Source of the DNA: Micromonospora sp. LH3U1
GTDB lineage: Bacteria; Actinomycetota; Actinomycetes; Mycobacteriales; Micromonosporaceae
Length of the DNA stretch: 64,000 nucleotides
Assembly: GCF_028475105.1 (NCBI RefSeq)
Contig: NZ_CP116936.1
Coordinates: 3,223,501-3,287,500, forward strand
Direction of reading: 5' to 3'
Part shown: piece by piece, positions 52,334-61,337 of the stretch
Numbering within the stretch: the first letter of the stretch is position 1
Layout: the number at the start of each line of letters is the position of its first letter
Translations under genes and position numbers: made by a program
Notes under the pieces: generated by a model
What the model saw: only the letters and a program-made list of their open reading frames with translations
Database searches by the model: none
What the model was told of the DNA's origin: nothing

Positions 52334-53311
52334 TCAGTCGGGGGCGTAGAGCGCGGCAAGTCCGGCCGCCGTGGCGGTCAGGCGTTCGCGCAGCGCCACC
52401 GGGGCGAGCACCTCGACGTCGGCGCCGAGGCGCAGCAGCTCACCGTGGGCGTGGGTGAGCGACTCGATCGGCAGCACCGCGGTCACCCAGCCTCGCGCGT
52501 CCGGTGACCCGGCGCTGGCGTCCATCGCGGTCACCACCGGATCGCTGCCGATCTCCCGCAGCCGCTGGCGACCGCCGGGGGAGAGCCGAACAGTGGCCTC
52601 GTCGCGGTGCAGCCGGGCCCGGAACTGCACCACGTGCGCCCGCCACCAGGCCGGCAGGTCGAAGTCGGCGGGTCGGTCGAACTCCTGTGCCAGCGGCGTC
52701 AGCGCGAGGATCTGGTTGACCCGGTAGGTGGCCGGCGCGTTCCGGCCGGGCTGGTCGGCGACCACATACCACCGGCCACCCTTGAGCACGAGGCCGTACG
52801 GCTCCAGCACCCGGGTCACCTCGCCGTTCCAGCCGCGGTAGCGCACCTCGATGCGGTGCTGCCGCCAGACGGCCTCGGCCGTGCGGGCCAGCTCGGGGGA
52901 GGCGTCGCCGTCGGCGTACCAGCCGGGGGTGTCCAGGTGGAAGCGTTGCTGGAGCTGCGACGCCCGGTCGCGCAGCGGCGCGGGGAGCGCGGCGTGCAGC
53001 TTGAGTTGCAGCGCGGCCACCACGTCGCCGTAGCCCAACTCGTCGGCGGGGCCCGGCAGCCCGGCCAGGAAGAGCCGGTCGGCCTCGTCGGCGGTCAGCC
53101 CGGTCAGTCGGGTTCGCCAGCCGTCGACCAGTTGGTAGCCACCAGCGTGCCCGGCCTCTCCGTACAGCGGGATGCCGGCGGCGTGCAGCGACTCCACGTC
53201 CCGGTAGATGGTGCGCGGGGAGACGGCCAACCGGTCGGCGAGTTGCGCGGCGGTCAGCCGGCCGTGCGACTGGAGCAACAGCAGGACGGAAAGAAGTCGA
53301 CTGGCCCGCAC
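52334..53311 (-). CDS. WYL-domain (YafY-type) transcriptional regulator
   Basis: The GTG at 53311 gives 325 residues and has no Shine-Dalgarno sequence. N-terminal HTH: RASRLLSVLLLLQSHGRLTA in part, AVSPRTIYRDVESLHAAGIP, then GGYQL. WYL domain: HRIEVRYRGWNG, GLVLKGGRWYVVADQ, TYRVNQILAL. Residues late in the chain form the WCX part. A perfect 6+6 palindrome sits 4 bases upstream of its start, between it and the divergent gene at 53356, and is the likely operator. Confidence 0.9.
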   Translation of the reverse strand: MRASRLLSVLLLLQSHGRLTAAQLADRLAVSPRTIYRDVESLHAAGIPLYGEAGHAGGYQLVDGWRTRLTGLTADEADRLFLAGLPGPADELGYGDVVAALQLKLHAALPAPLRDRASQLQQRFHLDTPGWYADGDASPELARTAEAVWRQHRIEVRYRGWNGEVTRVLEPYGLVLKGGRWYVVADQPGRNAPATYRVNQILALTPLAQEFDRPADFDLPAWWRAHVVQFRARLHRDEATVRLSPGGRQRLREIGSDPVVTAMDASAGSPDARGWVTAVLPIESLTHAHGELLRLGADVEVLAPVALRERLTATAAGLAALYAPD

Positions 53312-53315
53312 TTCA

Positions 53316-53332
53316 CTGACACTAGCTGTCAG
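53316..53332. promoter_or_regulatory. Palindromic operator CTGACA-N5-TGTCAG
   Basis: CTGACACTAGCTGTCAG lies between the divergent WYL regulator and the 53356 gene. Such palindromes commonly stand beside YafY-type regulators and their targets. Autoregulation plus control of the 53356-54326 pair is inferred. Confidence 0.7.
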
Positions 53333-53355
53333 GGGAGCGGTCGTACCGTCCCGGC

Positions 53356-53835
53356 ATGGCTTTTCGCGACAAGGAACTGAGAACGCCGGGACCGATCATG
53401 GTGGACGGGCGACAGCTCAAGCGCTACCACATCGACCAGCCCGAACGGCCGATCGAACCCGAGGTGGAGAAGGCCGCGTACGACCTGCTGCCCGCGCTGC
53501 TGGCCGACGTCGTCGACGACGGCACCCCGGCCGCCGGATGGGTGGTGCTGCACCGGGGCGCGGACACCGGCGCATACCTGCTCGCGTACACCTGGGTGTG
53601 GGACAACGCGGTGGAGGTCCGCATCGCGGCGGCCGGGCAGCCGGCACTGGACTGCCCGGACCTCGACCCGACACACTTCGTCGAGCTGCGCCGCCCCGCC
53701 GTGGGGTGCGTGTGGGAGCTGGCGGTGCTGGAGCACGAGCGGGCCGCCTGGGTCCGGCACATGCTGCTGCCGGAGAGCCCCGATCTGACCAATTATCTGC
53801 ACGACTCGCGAGCGGAAGGGCCGGTGGGCCGCTGA
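53356..53835 (+). CDS. Conserved protein of unknown function, WYL-controlled
   Basis: The ATG at 53356 gives 159 residues. Soluble, no signal peptide. Visible features are KRYHIDQPERPIEPEVEKAAY, a beta-rich middle (GWVVLHRGADTGAYLLAYTWVWDNAVEV in part) and WELAVLEHERAAWVRHML. I do not recognise the family. It overlaps the next gene by one base (TGATG), and both lie opposite the WYL regulator. Confidence 0.75.
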   Translation: MAFRDKELRTPGPIMVDGRQLKRYHIDQPERPIEPEVEKAAYDLLPALLADVVDDGTPAAGWVVLHRGADTGAYLLAYTWVWDNAVEVRIAAAGQPALDCPDLDPTHFVELRRPAVGCVWELAVLEHERAAWVRHMLLPESPDLTNYLHDSRAEGPVGR

Positions 53836-54326
53836 TGGGCGACTTCGACTTTTTCAAGGGCACCTGGAACGTCGTGAACCGGCGGCTGCGCAAGCGGCTG
53901 GTGGGCTCCGACGAATGGGAGGAGTTTCCGGGGGTGTCGCTCGCGCACGGCTTCTTCGGCGGCGGCGGCCACTTCGACGAGATCACCTTCCCGACCAAGG
54001 GCTCCTCCGGCGCCACGATCCGGATCTTCGACCCGGCGCGCGAGGAGTGGTCGATCTACTGGATGAACAGCGACGACGGAGTCCTGGAGCAGCCGCCGAT
54101 GGTGGGCCGCTTCGTCGACGGTGTGGGCCGCTTCTACGCCGACGACCAGCACGAGGGGCGGCCGGTCCGGTGCCGGTTCATCTGGTCGGACATCAGCGCG
54201 ACCACCGCACGCTGGGAGCAGGCGTTCTCCACCGACGGTGAGCAGACCTGGGAGACCAACTGGATCATGATCTTCACCCGAGCGTCCGACCAGCTCAGCG
54301 AGACGGCCGCAGTGGTGCCGCGGTAG
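53835..54326 (+). CDS. Conserved small beta-barrel-like protein (DUF1579-like)
   Basis: The ATG at 53835 shares a base with the upstream stop, so translation is coupled. 163 residues. FDFFKGTWNVVNRRLRKRL at the start, FDEITFPTKGSSGATIRIFDP, EWSIYWMNSDDG and RWEQAFSTDGEQTWETNWIM in part recall the DUF1579/heme-free lipocalin-like proteins of actinobacteria. Function unknown; a small-ligand-binding barrel is possible. Confidence 0.75.
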   Translation: MGDFDFFKGTWNVVNRRLRKRLVGSDEWEEFPGVSLAHGFFGGGGHFDEITFPTKGSSGATIRIFDPAREEWSIYWMNSDDGVLEQPPMVGRFVDGVGRFYADDQHEGRPVRCRFIWSDISATTARWEQAFSTDGEQTWETNWIMIFTRASDQLSETAAVVPR

Positions 54327-54386
54327 CTTCCGACCATCCGGGTGCGGTGTTAGTGTCCGTCCACCGCCCCGGATGGAGGAACGCCG

Positions 54387-55895
54387 ATGGCCTCCGACCA
54401 CGTCGACGTGCTCATCGTCGGAGCCGGCCTGTCCGGCATCGGCGCTGCCTGCCACCTGCGCCGCGACTGCCCCGACAAGGCGTTCGCGGTGCTCGAGGCG
54501 CGGGACGCCATCGGCGGCACCTGGGACCTGTTCCGCTACCCGGGCATCCGCTCCGACTCGGACATGTTCACCCTCGGCTACTCGTTCAAGCCGTGGACCG
54601 CCCCGAAGGCCATCGCCGACGGTACGACCATCCGCGAGTACGTCCGGGAGACCGCCCGGGAGTACGACGTGCAGCGGCACATCCGCTTCGGCCACCGGGT
54701 GCTACGCGCCGACTGGGACAGCGCCAGCGCCCGGTGGACGGTGCACGCCCAGCGCACCGACACCGCCGAGACCGTGGTGCTGACCTGCTCGTTCCTCTTT
54801 GCCTGCGCCGGCTACTACCGCTACGACGAGGGTTACACCCCACCCCTGCCCGGTGTCGACGCGTACGCCGGGCGGGTGGTGCACCCGCAGCACTGGCCCG
54901 ACGACCTCGACCACAGCGGCAAACGGGTGGTGGTGATCGGCAGCGGCGCCACCGCGGTCACCCTGGTGCCGGCGATGGCACAGCGGGCCGCTCACGTGAC
55001 CATGCTCCAGCGCTCACCCACGTACGTCATGGCACTGCCCTCGCGTGACCGGCTGGCCGACGCGCTGCGGCGCCGGCTGCCGGCGCAGGCCGCGTATCCG
55101 ATGGTGCGCTGGAAGAACGTGCTGCTGTCGACCGTCAACTTCCAGCTCAGCCGGCGTGCGCCCGGCCTGGTGAAACGGATGCTGCGCCGGGCCGCGCGGG
55201 GCCGGCTCCCGGTGGGGTACGACATCGACCGGCACTTCGCACCCCGCTACGACCCATGGGACCAGCGGCTGTGCGTGGCACCCGACGGTGACCTGTTCAC
55301 GGCCGTCCAGCAGGGCACCGCCTCGGTGGTCACCGACACCATCGACACGTTCACCGCGCACGGTGTCCGGCTGACCTCCGGCACCGAGTTGCCCGCCGAC
55401 ATCGTGGTCACCGCGACCGGGCTCAACCTGCTCGCCCTCGGTGGCCTGACGCTGCGCGTCGACGGCACCGACGTCGACCTCGCGAGCACCGTCGCCTACA
55501 AGGGCATGATGCTCTCCGGCGTGCCGAACTTCGCCCTGACCATCGGCTACACCAACGCGTCGTGGACGCTCAAGGCCGACCTGGTCGCCGGCTACGTCTG
55601 TCGGCTGCTGCGTCACCTGGACCGCACCGGTCAGCAGGTCGTCACCCCGCTCCCACCGCCCGGCGCCGAGCGGGTGCCGCTCATCGACCTCCGCGCCGGC
55701 TACGTGTTGCGCGCCGTCGACGCGCTGCCCAAGCAGGGTGCGACCACGCCGTGGCGGCTGCACCAGAACTACCCCCGCGACGTGCTGCTGATGCGGCACG
55801 GCCGGCTCACCGACGAGGGTGTGCGGTTCACCCGCGCTGGCGAGGTGGCCGCGTCCGGGAACACCACGCATCCCGTCTCATTCGATCGTCGGTAA
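54387..55895 (+). CDS. Flavin-containing Baeyer-Villiger-type monooxygenase
   Basis: The ATG at 54387 follows GGAGGAA; 502 residues. FAD-binding motif GAGLSG (12-17); GGTWDLFRYPGIRSDSDMF is typical of class B monooxygenases. The Baeyer-Villiger fingerprint is present as YAGRVVHPQHWP with Tyr in place of the first Phe. The NADPH motif is VIGSGATAVTLVPAM. It should insert oxygen into ketones or act on related substrates. It is followed after 23 bases by an SDR, which could supply or remove the ketone. Confidence 0.9.
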   Translation: MASDHVDVLIVGAGLSGIGAACHLRRDCPDKAFAVLEARDAIGGTWDLFRYPGIRSDSDMFTLGYSFKPWTAPKAIADGTTIREYVRETAREYDVQRHIRFGHRVLRADWDSASARWTVHAQRTDTAETVVLTCSFLFACAGYYRYDEGYTPPLPGVDAYAGRVVHPQHWPDDLDHSGKRVVVIGSGATAVTLVPAMAQRAAHVTMLQRSPTYVMALPSRDRLADALRRRLPAQAAYPMVRWKNVLLSTVNFQLSRRAPGLVKRMLRRAARGRLPVGYDIDRHFAPRYDPWDQRLCVAPDGDLFTAVQQGTASVVTDTIDTFTAHGVRLTSGTELPADIVVTATGLNLLALGGLTLRVDGTDVDLASTVAYKGMMLSGVPNFALTIGYTNASWTLKADLVAGYVCRLLRHLDRTGQQVVTPLPPPGAERVPLIDLRAGYVLRAVDALPKQGATTPWRLHQNYPRDVLLMRHGRLTDEGVRFTRAGEVAASGNTTHPVSFDRR

Positions 55896-55918
55896 CGGCC
55901 AGGAGAGGAGCACCGATC

Positions 55919-56824
55919 GTGCAGAGGTTCGAGTTCACCGGCGCTACGGCTGTGGTCACCGGCGCGGCCAGTGGCATCGGTGCGGCGCTGGCGCACGCGC
56001 TGGCCCGCCGGGGCAGCGACCTGGTTCTGCTGGACCGCGACGCCGAGCGGCTGGACGCGGTCGCCGCGGCGATCCGCGCCGACCACCCGGGCCGTCAGGT
56101 GCACACGCACCTGGTGGATCTCGCCGACGTGACGGCCACCGCGCGGGTCGCCGCGGAGATCGGCCAGCGGCACCCGCGTGTACGACTGCTGGTGAACAAC
56201 GCCGGTGTCGGCCTCGGCGGTCGGTTCGACCAGGTGACGTTCGACGAGTTCAGCTGGGTGATCGACATCAACTTCCGGGCCGTGGTGCAGCTGACCCACG
56301 CGCTGCTGCCCGCCCTCAAGGCGGAGCCGAACGCGCATCTGGTCAACGTCTCCAGCCTGTTCGGGCTGATCGCGCCGGCCGGGCAGACCGCCTACTCGGC
56401 GAGCAAGTTCGCCGTGCGTGGCTTCACCGAGGCGCTGCGCCACGAGTTGGTCGACGACGGCATCGGGGTGACCTCGGTGCACCCCGGCGGGATCCGCACC
56501 CGCATCACCGACAACGCCCGGATCGGCAGTGGCGTCTCGCACGAGGAGTACGCGGCCGGCCGGGCGCAGTTCGAGAAGCTGCTCACCATCGCGCCCGAAC
56601 GGGCGGCCGAGGTGATCCTGCGCGGCGTCGAGCGGCGTCGCGGCCGGGTGCTGATCGGCTGGTCGGCGAAGCTGCCCGACCTGCTGGCCCGGGTCCTGCC
56701 GGCCTCGTACAACCGGCTGTTGGTCACCGGCCTGAACCGGGGCGTCGTCCGTCCGGCGCCGCCCACCCCCGGCGTGCCCGCGCAACGCGCCGACGCCGTT
56801 GACCCTGCCCGCGAGGTGGCGTGA
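55919..56824 (+). CDS. Short-chain dehydrogenase/reductase partner of the monooxygenase
   Basis: The GTG at 55919 follows AGGAGAGGAG; 301 residues. Motifs: TGAASGIG (14-21), NNAG, catalytic S145/S146, Y159 and K163 (YSASK). The C-terminal extension (FEKLLTIAPERAAEVILRGVERRRGRVLIG in part) is typical of SDRs that accompany class B monooxygenases. It probably oxidises an alcohol to the ketone used by the 54387 enzyme. Co-transcribed with it. Confidence 0.9.
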   Translation: MQRFEFTGATAVVTGAASGIGAALAHALARRGSDLVLLDRDAERLDAVAAAIRADHPGRQVHTHLVDLADVTATARVAAEIGQRHPRVRLLVNNAGVGLGGRFDQVTFDEFSWVIDINFRAVVQLTHALLPALKAEPNAHLVNVSSLFGLIAPAGQTAYSASKFAVRGFTEALRHELVDDGIGVTSVHPGGIRTRITDNARIGSGVSHEEYAAGRAQFEKLLTIAPERAAEVILRGVERRRGRVLIGWSAKLPDLLARVLPASYNRLLVTGLNRGVVRPAPPTPGVPAQRADAVDPAREVA

Positions 56825-56836
56825 GTGGCGGCGCGG

Positions 56837-57997
56837 TCACGCCGGCCCGACGTCGCGGCGGCGCAACAGCACCGTCAGCGTCACGAGGGCGACCAGCAGC
56901 GCCGCTAGCAGGAACACCGGTGCCGGGCCGAGCGGCGCGAACAGCGCCAGCAGCGCGACGACCGGGAAGGCGACGACCACCGCGCCGTGCTGCTGCCGGC
57001 GTACGTGCAGCACCCAGACCGTGAGCAGGAAGACCGCGATCGGGACGGCGACCGCGTACCCGGCGGTCGTCTCGGAGAGGTGCGCGAGGTGCCGCTCGAC
57101 GTCCACCGACACGCCCAGGCCGGCGCCGATCGCGGCGATCGCCGCGAAGACCAGATAGTGGCCATAACCCCAGATCAGGGAGTACGGCAGCCGGTCGGGT
57201 GCCTCGACCGGCCGATCGAAGTAGAGCCACCAGAGCGCAAACACGATGACCGCGCCGGCCGCGGCGAGTGACCAGAGGCCGTGCTCTCCGGCGTCGAGCC
57301 CGGTCTGGATCGCCATCGAGATGGCCAGGACCGCCTCGCCGAGCACGATCAGAGTGAAAAGCCCGTACCGCTCGGTGATGTGCTGGGGATGCCACGGGGT
57401 CATGCCGGGACGTTCGGCCACCGCAGGCACCAGCAGGTCGGCCAGCCCCAGCAGCACGAACGACGCGAGGCCCCACTCGGCGGGCAGCAACAGCCGCAGC
57501 AGCCACCCGATCTGCACCACGGTCACGCCGATCGCGTAGCGGCCCGCCGCCGCACGGTGCCTGGGGTCGCCGACGGCCGCTCGGGTCCAGTGCACGACGG
57601 CAGCCAACCGCATCACCACGTACCCGTAGGTGATCACGGTGAAGTCGCCGTCGGTGAAGGCGCGCGGCACCCCGGCTGCCAGGATCAACGCTCCGGAGAT
57701 CTGCACCAGGGTGGTGATCCGGTAGACGTCGTCGTCGGTGTCGTAGGCCGAGGCGAACCAGGTGAAGTTCATCCACGACCACCAGATCGCGAAGAACACC
57801 ATGACGTAGCTGGTCGCCGCGTGGCCGAGGTGGCCCTCGGCGACGTCGTGGTGCAGGCTACTGGCCGCCTGCGCCACGGCCACCACGAAACAGAGGTCGA
57901 AGAAGAGCTCCAGCGGGGTGGCCGCGCGGTGCGGCTCGTCGCGGCGACGGGGCCTCATCGGCCGGTAGAACGGCCGCACCGAACGAGGTTGGGTCAC
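56837..57997 (-). CDS. LtrA-family (low temperature requirement A) membrane protein
   Basis: The GTG at 57997 has GAGGAG upstream; 386 residues, about ten transmembrane helices. The family start is [20 protein letters not shown], followed by [18 protein letters not shown] and [18 protein letters not shown]. LtrA proteins are common in actinobacteria and have no settled function. It is 26 bases downstream of the DoxX gene and probably co-transcribed. Confidence 0.9.
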   Translation of the reverse strand: MTQPRSVRPFYRPMRPRRRDEPHRAATPLELFFDLCFVVAVAQAASSLHHDVAEGHLGHAATSYVMVFFAIWWSWMNFTWFASAYDTDDDVYRITTLVQISGALILAAGVPRAFTDGDFTVITYGYVVMRLAAVVHWTRAAVGDPRHRAAAGRYAIGVTVVQIGWLLRLLLPAEWGLASFVLLGLADLLVPAVAERPGMTPWHPQHITERYGLFTLIVLGEAVLAISMAIQTGLDAGEHGLWSLAAAGAVIVFALWWLYFDRPVEAPDRLPYSLIWGYGHYLVFAAIAAIGAGLGVSVDVERHLAHLSETTAGYAVAVPIAVFLLTVWVLHVRRQQHGAVVVAFPVVALLALFAPLGPAPVFLLAALLVALVTLTVLLRRRDVGPA

Positions 57998-58023
57998 CGC
58001 AGCTCCTCGGGCCGCCCGCCGGG

Positions 58024-58443
58024 TCAGCCGCGCCGACGGCCGTGGGTCAGGCCCTCCAACACCAGGGTCAGCCCGGCGCCGACCAGCCAGACGTCCTTGG
58101 CGAGCCCCGCGCCCTGCTGGGTCGGGCGTATGCTGCCCGGCTCCCGCATCCCCGGCGTCTTCAGGTAGAGCTGCACCAGACCCGCGCCGAACGCGGTCAG
58201 GCCGAGCCCGACCAGGGGCGCCGGGACGAACGGCGCGAGCAGCGCGGCCCCCAGCGCGATCTCGGAGTACGACAGCAGCTTGGCGAAGCGCCCCGGCTCC
58301 AGTTGCCCGAGCTGGGGCATGGCGGCGACCGCCATCCCGTGCATGCCCTCCGCGGCGGCGCCCTCCAGGTTTCGCTTGCCCAGACCCGAGTTGAGGAAGT
58401 ACGCGCCGATGCTGAGCCGCAGCGGCAGATGCGCGAGTTTCAT
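58024..58443 (-). CDS. DoxX-family membrane protein
   Basis: The ATG at 58443 follows GGGAG; 139 residues with about four transmembrane helices ([57 protein letters not shown]). DoxX/SURF4-like proteins have been linked to thiol and redox stress responses. First gene of a DoxX-LtrA unit, divergent from the mycothiol dehydrogenase. Confidence 0.85.
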   Translation of the reverse strand: MKLAHLPLRLSIGAYFLNSGLGKRNLEGAAAEGMHGMAVAAMPQLGQLEPGRFAKLLSYSEIALGAALLAPFVPAPLVGLGLTAFGAGLVQLYLKTPGMREPGSIRPTQQGAGLAKDVWLVGAGLTLVLEGLTHGRRRG

Positions 58444-58626
58444 GGTCACTCCCGATGGCCGTGGTCGAATGCGGCCCGCGTACCCCGGACTGTCCGCGAT
58501 AACCGCCGGCCCGGGTGGGCTGGCTGTGCTGGTCGCGGTAGGTTCGCCGGGGGCCCATCGCCGAGCCCGTGGCATACTCGCCCGCCCGGCAACCGGCCCT
58601 GCCGCAGACCACCAGCAGGAGGCGAA

Positions 58627-59715
58627 GTGAGCCAGGAAGTCCGGGGAGTCATCTCCCGCAGCAAGGGCGCGCCGGTCGAGGTCACCACCATCGTGGTGCC
58701 CGATCCCGGCCCCGGTGAGGCCATCGTCCGAATCCAGTCCTGCGGCGTCTGCCACACCGACCTGCACTACCGCGAGGGTGGCATCAACGACGACTACCCG
58801 TTCCTGCTCGGCCACGAGGCGGCGGGCATCGTCGAGCAGGTGGGGGAGGGCGTCACCGACGTCGCCCCGGGTGATTTCGTGGTCCTCAACTGGCGCGCGG
58901 TCTGCGGCGTCTGTCGCGCCTGCCGCCGGGGTCGCCCCTGGTACTGCTTCAACACCCACAACGCCAAGCAGCGGATGACCCTGACCGACGGCACCGAGCT
59001 CGCCCCGGCGCTGGGCATCGGCGCCTTCGCCGAGAAGACCCTGGTGCATGCCGGGCAGTGCACGAAGGTGGACCCGGCTGCCCGACCCGCTGCCGTGGGT
59101 CTGCTCGGCTGCGGGGTGATGGCCGGGCTGGGCGCGGCGATGAACACCGGCAACGTCACCCGTGGCGACTCGGTCGCGGTGATCGGCTGCGGCGGTGTCG
59201 GGGACGCGGCGGTCGCCGGCGCGGCCCTCGCTGGTGCCACGACGATCGTCGCGGTGGACACCGACAGCCGGAAGCTGGACTGGGCCCGCAAGTTCGGCGC
59301 CACCCACACCGTGAACGCCTCCGAGACCGACCCGGTCGAGGCGATCCGTGCCGCCACCGGTGGCTTCGGCGCCGACGTGGTGATCGACGCGGTGGGCCGA
59401 CCGGAGACCTGGAAGCAGGCGTTCTACGCCCGGGACCTGGCCGGCACTGTGGTGCTGGTCGGCGTACCCACCCCGCAGATGCAGATCGAGCTTCCGCTGC
59501 TGGACGTCTTCGGGCGCGGCGGTGCCCTCAAGTCCAGCTGGTACGGCGACTGCCTGCCCAGCCGGGACTTCCCGATGCTCACCGAGCTGTACCTTCAGGG
59601 TCGACTCGACCTGGACGCGTTCGTCACCGAGGAGATCGCGCTCGACCAGGTCGAGAACGCGTTCGCCCGGATGCACCACGGCGACGTGCTCCGCTCGGTG
59701 GTGGTGTTCCCGTGA
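58627..59715 (+). CDS. S-(hydroxymethyl)mycothiol dehydrogenase
   Basis: The GTG at 58627 follows AGGAGGCGAA; 362 residues. A zinc alcohol dehydrogenase: catalytic zinc ligands in [10 protein letters not shown] and GHEAAG, structural zinc cysteines in [18 protein letters not shown] motif GCGGVGDAA. It matches the mycothiol-dependent formaldehyde dehydrogenase family, which oxidises S-hydroxymethylmycothiol to S-formylmycothiol. It is coupled by a 4-base overlap to the MBL gene, the likely next step. Confidence 0.95.
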   Translation: MSQEVRGVISRSKGAPVEVTTIVVPDPGPGEAIVRIQSCGVCHTDLHYREGGINDDYPFLLGHEAAGIVEQVGEGVTDVAPGDFVVLNWRAVCGVCRACRRGRPWYCFNTHNAKQRMTLTDGTELAPALGIGAFAEKTLVHAGQCTKVDPAARPAAVGLLGCGVMAGLGAAMNTGNVTRGDSVAVIGCGGVGDAAVAGAALAGATTIVAVDTDSRKLDWARKFGATHTVNASETDPVEAIRAATGGFGADVVIDAVGRPETWKQAFYARDLAGTVVLVGVPTPQMQIELPLLDVFGRGGALKSSWYGDCLPSRDFPMLTELYLQGRLDLDAFVTEEIALDQVENAFARMHHGDVLRSVVVFP

Positions 59716-60341
59716 CCGCCTGGATCGACCGCGCGGTCACTGCGGGCACGTTCTCCCTGGACGGGCAGACGTTCGACGTGGACAACAATGTCTGGGTCAT
59801 CGGCGACGACAGCGAGTGTGTCGTCCTGGACGCGCCACACGACGTTGCCGCGATCCTCGCCCTGGTGGGCGAACGGCAGGTTCGGGCGATCCTGGCCACC
59901 CACGCCCACGACGATCACGTCCGGGTGGCACCGGAGCTGGCCGAGGCCACCGGGGCGCCGGTGCTGCTGCACGCCGCCGATCGGGTCCTCTGGGACATGG
60001 TCCACCCGCACCTGCCGCCGCACGGCGAGCTGCACGACGGGCAGAGCATCGAGGTGGCCGGCACCGAGCTGCGGGTGCTGCACACCCCGGGGCACAGTCC
60101 CGGCGCGTGCAGCTTCCACGCCCCGGACCTGGGCGTGGTGTTCACCGGCGACACGCTCTTCGCCGGCGGTCCGGGCGCGACCGGCCGCTCGTACAGCGAC
60201 TTCGAGACCATCGTCCGGTCGATCCGCACCCGCCTGCTCACCCTGCCGGCGGAGACGATCGTGCACACCGGCCACGGCGACGACACGACGATCGGCGCGG
60301 AGGCTCCGCACCTGGAGGAGTGGCTGGCCCGCGGCCACTGA
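59712..60341 (+). CDS. MBL-fold hydrolase, partner of mycothiol formaldehyde dehydrogenase
   Basis: The GTG at 59712 overlaps the dehydrogenase stop (GTGA). 209 residues. Glyoxalase-II-like motifs: [22 protein letters not shown] and HTGHGDDT. This arrangement is conserved in mycothiol-producing actinobacteria; the enzyme is presumed to hydrolyse S-formylmycothiol or a similar thioester. Cytoplasmic, zinc-dependent. Confidence 0.92.
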   Translation: MTAWIDRAVTAGTFSLDGQTFDVDNNVWVIGDDSECVVLDAPHDVAAILALVGERQVRAILATHAHDDHVRVAPELAEATGAPVLLHAADRVLWDMVHPHLPPHGELHDGQSIEVAGTELRVLHTPGHSPGACSFHAPDLGVVFTGDTLFAGGPGATGRSYSDFETIVRSIRTRLLTLPAETIVHTGHGDDTTIGAEAPHLEEWLARGH

Positions 60342-60360
60342 ACCAGGTCGGCCTGACTGC

Positions 60361-60395
60361 GCGCGGTCGACGGGCTCAGCGCTCGTCGACCGCGC
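60361..60395. terminator. Hairpin spanning the trmO stop, between convergent genes
   Basis: A perfect 12-bp stem (60361-60372 with 60384-60395) overlaps the last codons of trmO and serves both directions. Confidence 0.7.
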
Positions 60396-60804
60396 CCAGC
60401 ACCGGCTTGACGTCCAGGACCGGGGTGCCGTCGAGGGCCTCCAGGTCGGCCACCTCAACGCGCAGGCCGTCCACCCCCAGGACCCGCACCCGGTGCAGCC
60501 CGATCGGGTTGGGCCGGTGCGGCGAGCGTGTGCTGAACACCCCGGTCTCCGGCCGGCTCTCGTCGCCGCGGGGGTGCACCGCCAGCACGTCGCGCCGGGC
60601 GCGGTCCAACCACGTCAGCACCAGGAGCTCCGCGCCGACCCGCAGGTCGCGTAGGGCCCGTTCGACCTGCGGGTCGAAGTCCAACCACGCCGTCGGCGCC
60701 CCCTCGTCGCCCTGCCGTGGCGCGCTCGACGCGTCGGTCAGCGGCGAGACGACCCGGCCGACCGGCTGCAACAGGTACGTGTCACCGTTCGCTGCCTCGA
60801 CCAC
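60376..60804 (-). CDS. trmO: tRNA (N6-threonylcarbamoyladenosine-37) methyltransferase TrmO
   Basis: The GTG at 60804 has AAGGGAG 7 bases upstream; 142 residues. The TsaA/TrmO pattern is YLLQPVGRV at the start, then FSTRSPHRPNPIGLH (the SAM-binding region) and LEALDGTPVLDVKP at the end. TrmO methylates t6A37 of some tRNAs. A single gene, cytoplasmic. Confidence 0.92.
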   Translation of the reverse strand: MVEAANGDTYLLQPVGRVVSPLTDASSAPRQGDEGAPTAWLDFDPQVERALRDLRVGAELLVLTWLDRARRDVLAVHPRGDESRPETGVFSTRSPHRPNPIGLHRVRVLGVDGLRVEVADLEALDGTPVLDVKPVLGAVDER

Positions 60805-60863
60805 GGGTCGCTCCCTTCTCGACGGTCCCAATCTAGCCCCGCCGCGACGCTAGGATCCCGCTC

Positions 60864-61337
60864 ATGGTCACCGACTCGCCCGCCCCCGTTGTCCGTCAGT
60901 TGCGCCTCGTGGTGGAGGCAGAAGACCACGAGGCCGCCGTCGCGTTCTTCCGCGACGCACTCGGCCTGCCCGAGGAGGCGGCGTTCAGCGGCGACGGGGA
61001 CGCCCGAGTGGTGATCCTGGACGCGGGCCGAGCCACCCTGGAGATCGCCAACCCGGCGCAGAAACGCATGATCGACGAGGTCGAGGTGGGTCGACAGGTC
61101 GCACCCCGTATCCGGGTGGCCTTCGAGGTGGACGACGCCGCGGCGACCACCGCCCGACTTGTCGCCGCCGGGGCGAGCGAGATCGCGCCGCCGACGCGGA
61201 CGCCCTGGCAGTCGCTCAACTCCCGCCTCGACGCCCCCGCCGGCCTCCAGATCACCGTCTTCGAGGAGCTGCGTACGCCGGACGAGCGGGCTGGTGGTGC
61301 GGACCGCTCCGGCGCCGGACGTGACGACGAGAGCTGA
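60864..61337 (+). CDS. VOC family protein (glyoxalase-like)
   Basis: The ATG at 60864 gives 157 residues. Pattern: RQLRLVVEAEDHEAAVAFFRDALG, VVILDAGRATLEI, IRVAFEVDDA, LDAPAGLQITVFEEL. A two-module VOC protein of unknown substrate. Its 3' end overlaps the start of the DUF3626 gene by about 40 bases. Confidence 0.85.
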   Translation: MVTDSPAPVVRQLRLVVEAEDHEAAVAFFRDALGLPEEAAFSGDGDARVVILDAGRATLEIANPAQKRMIDEVEVGRQVAPRIRVAFEVDDAAATTARLVAAGASEIAPPTRTPWQSLNSRLDAPAGLQITVFEELRTPDERAGGADRSGAGRDDES

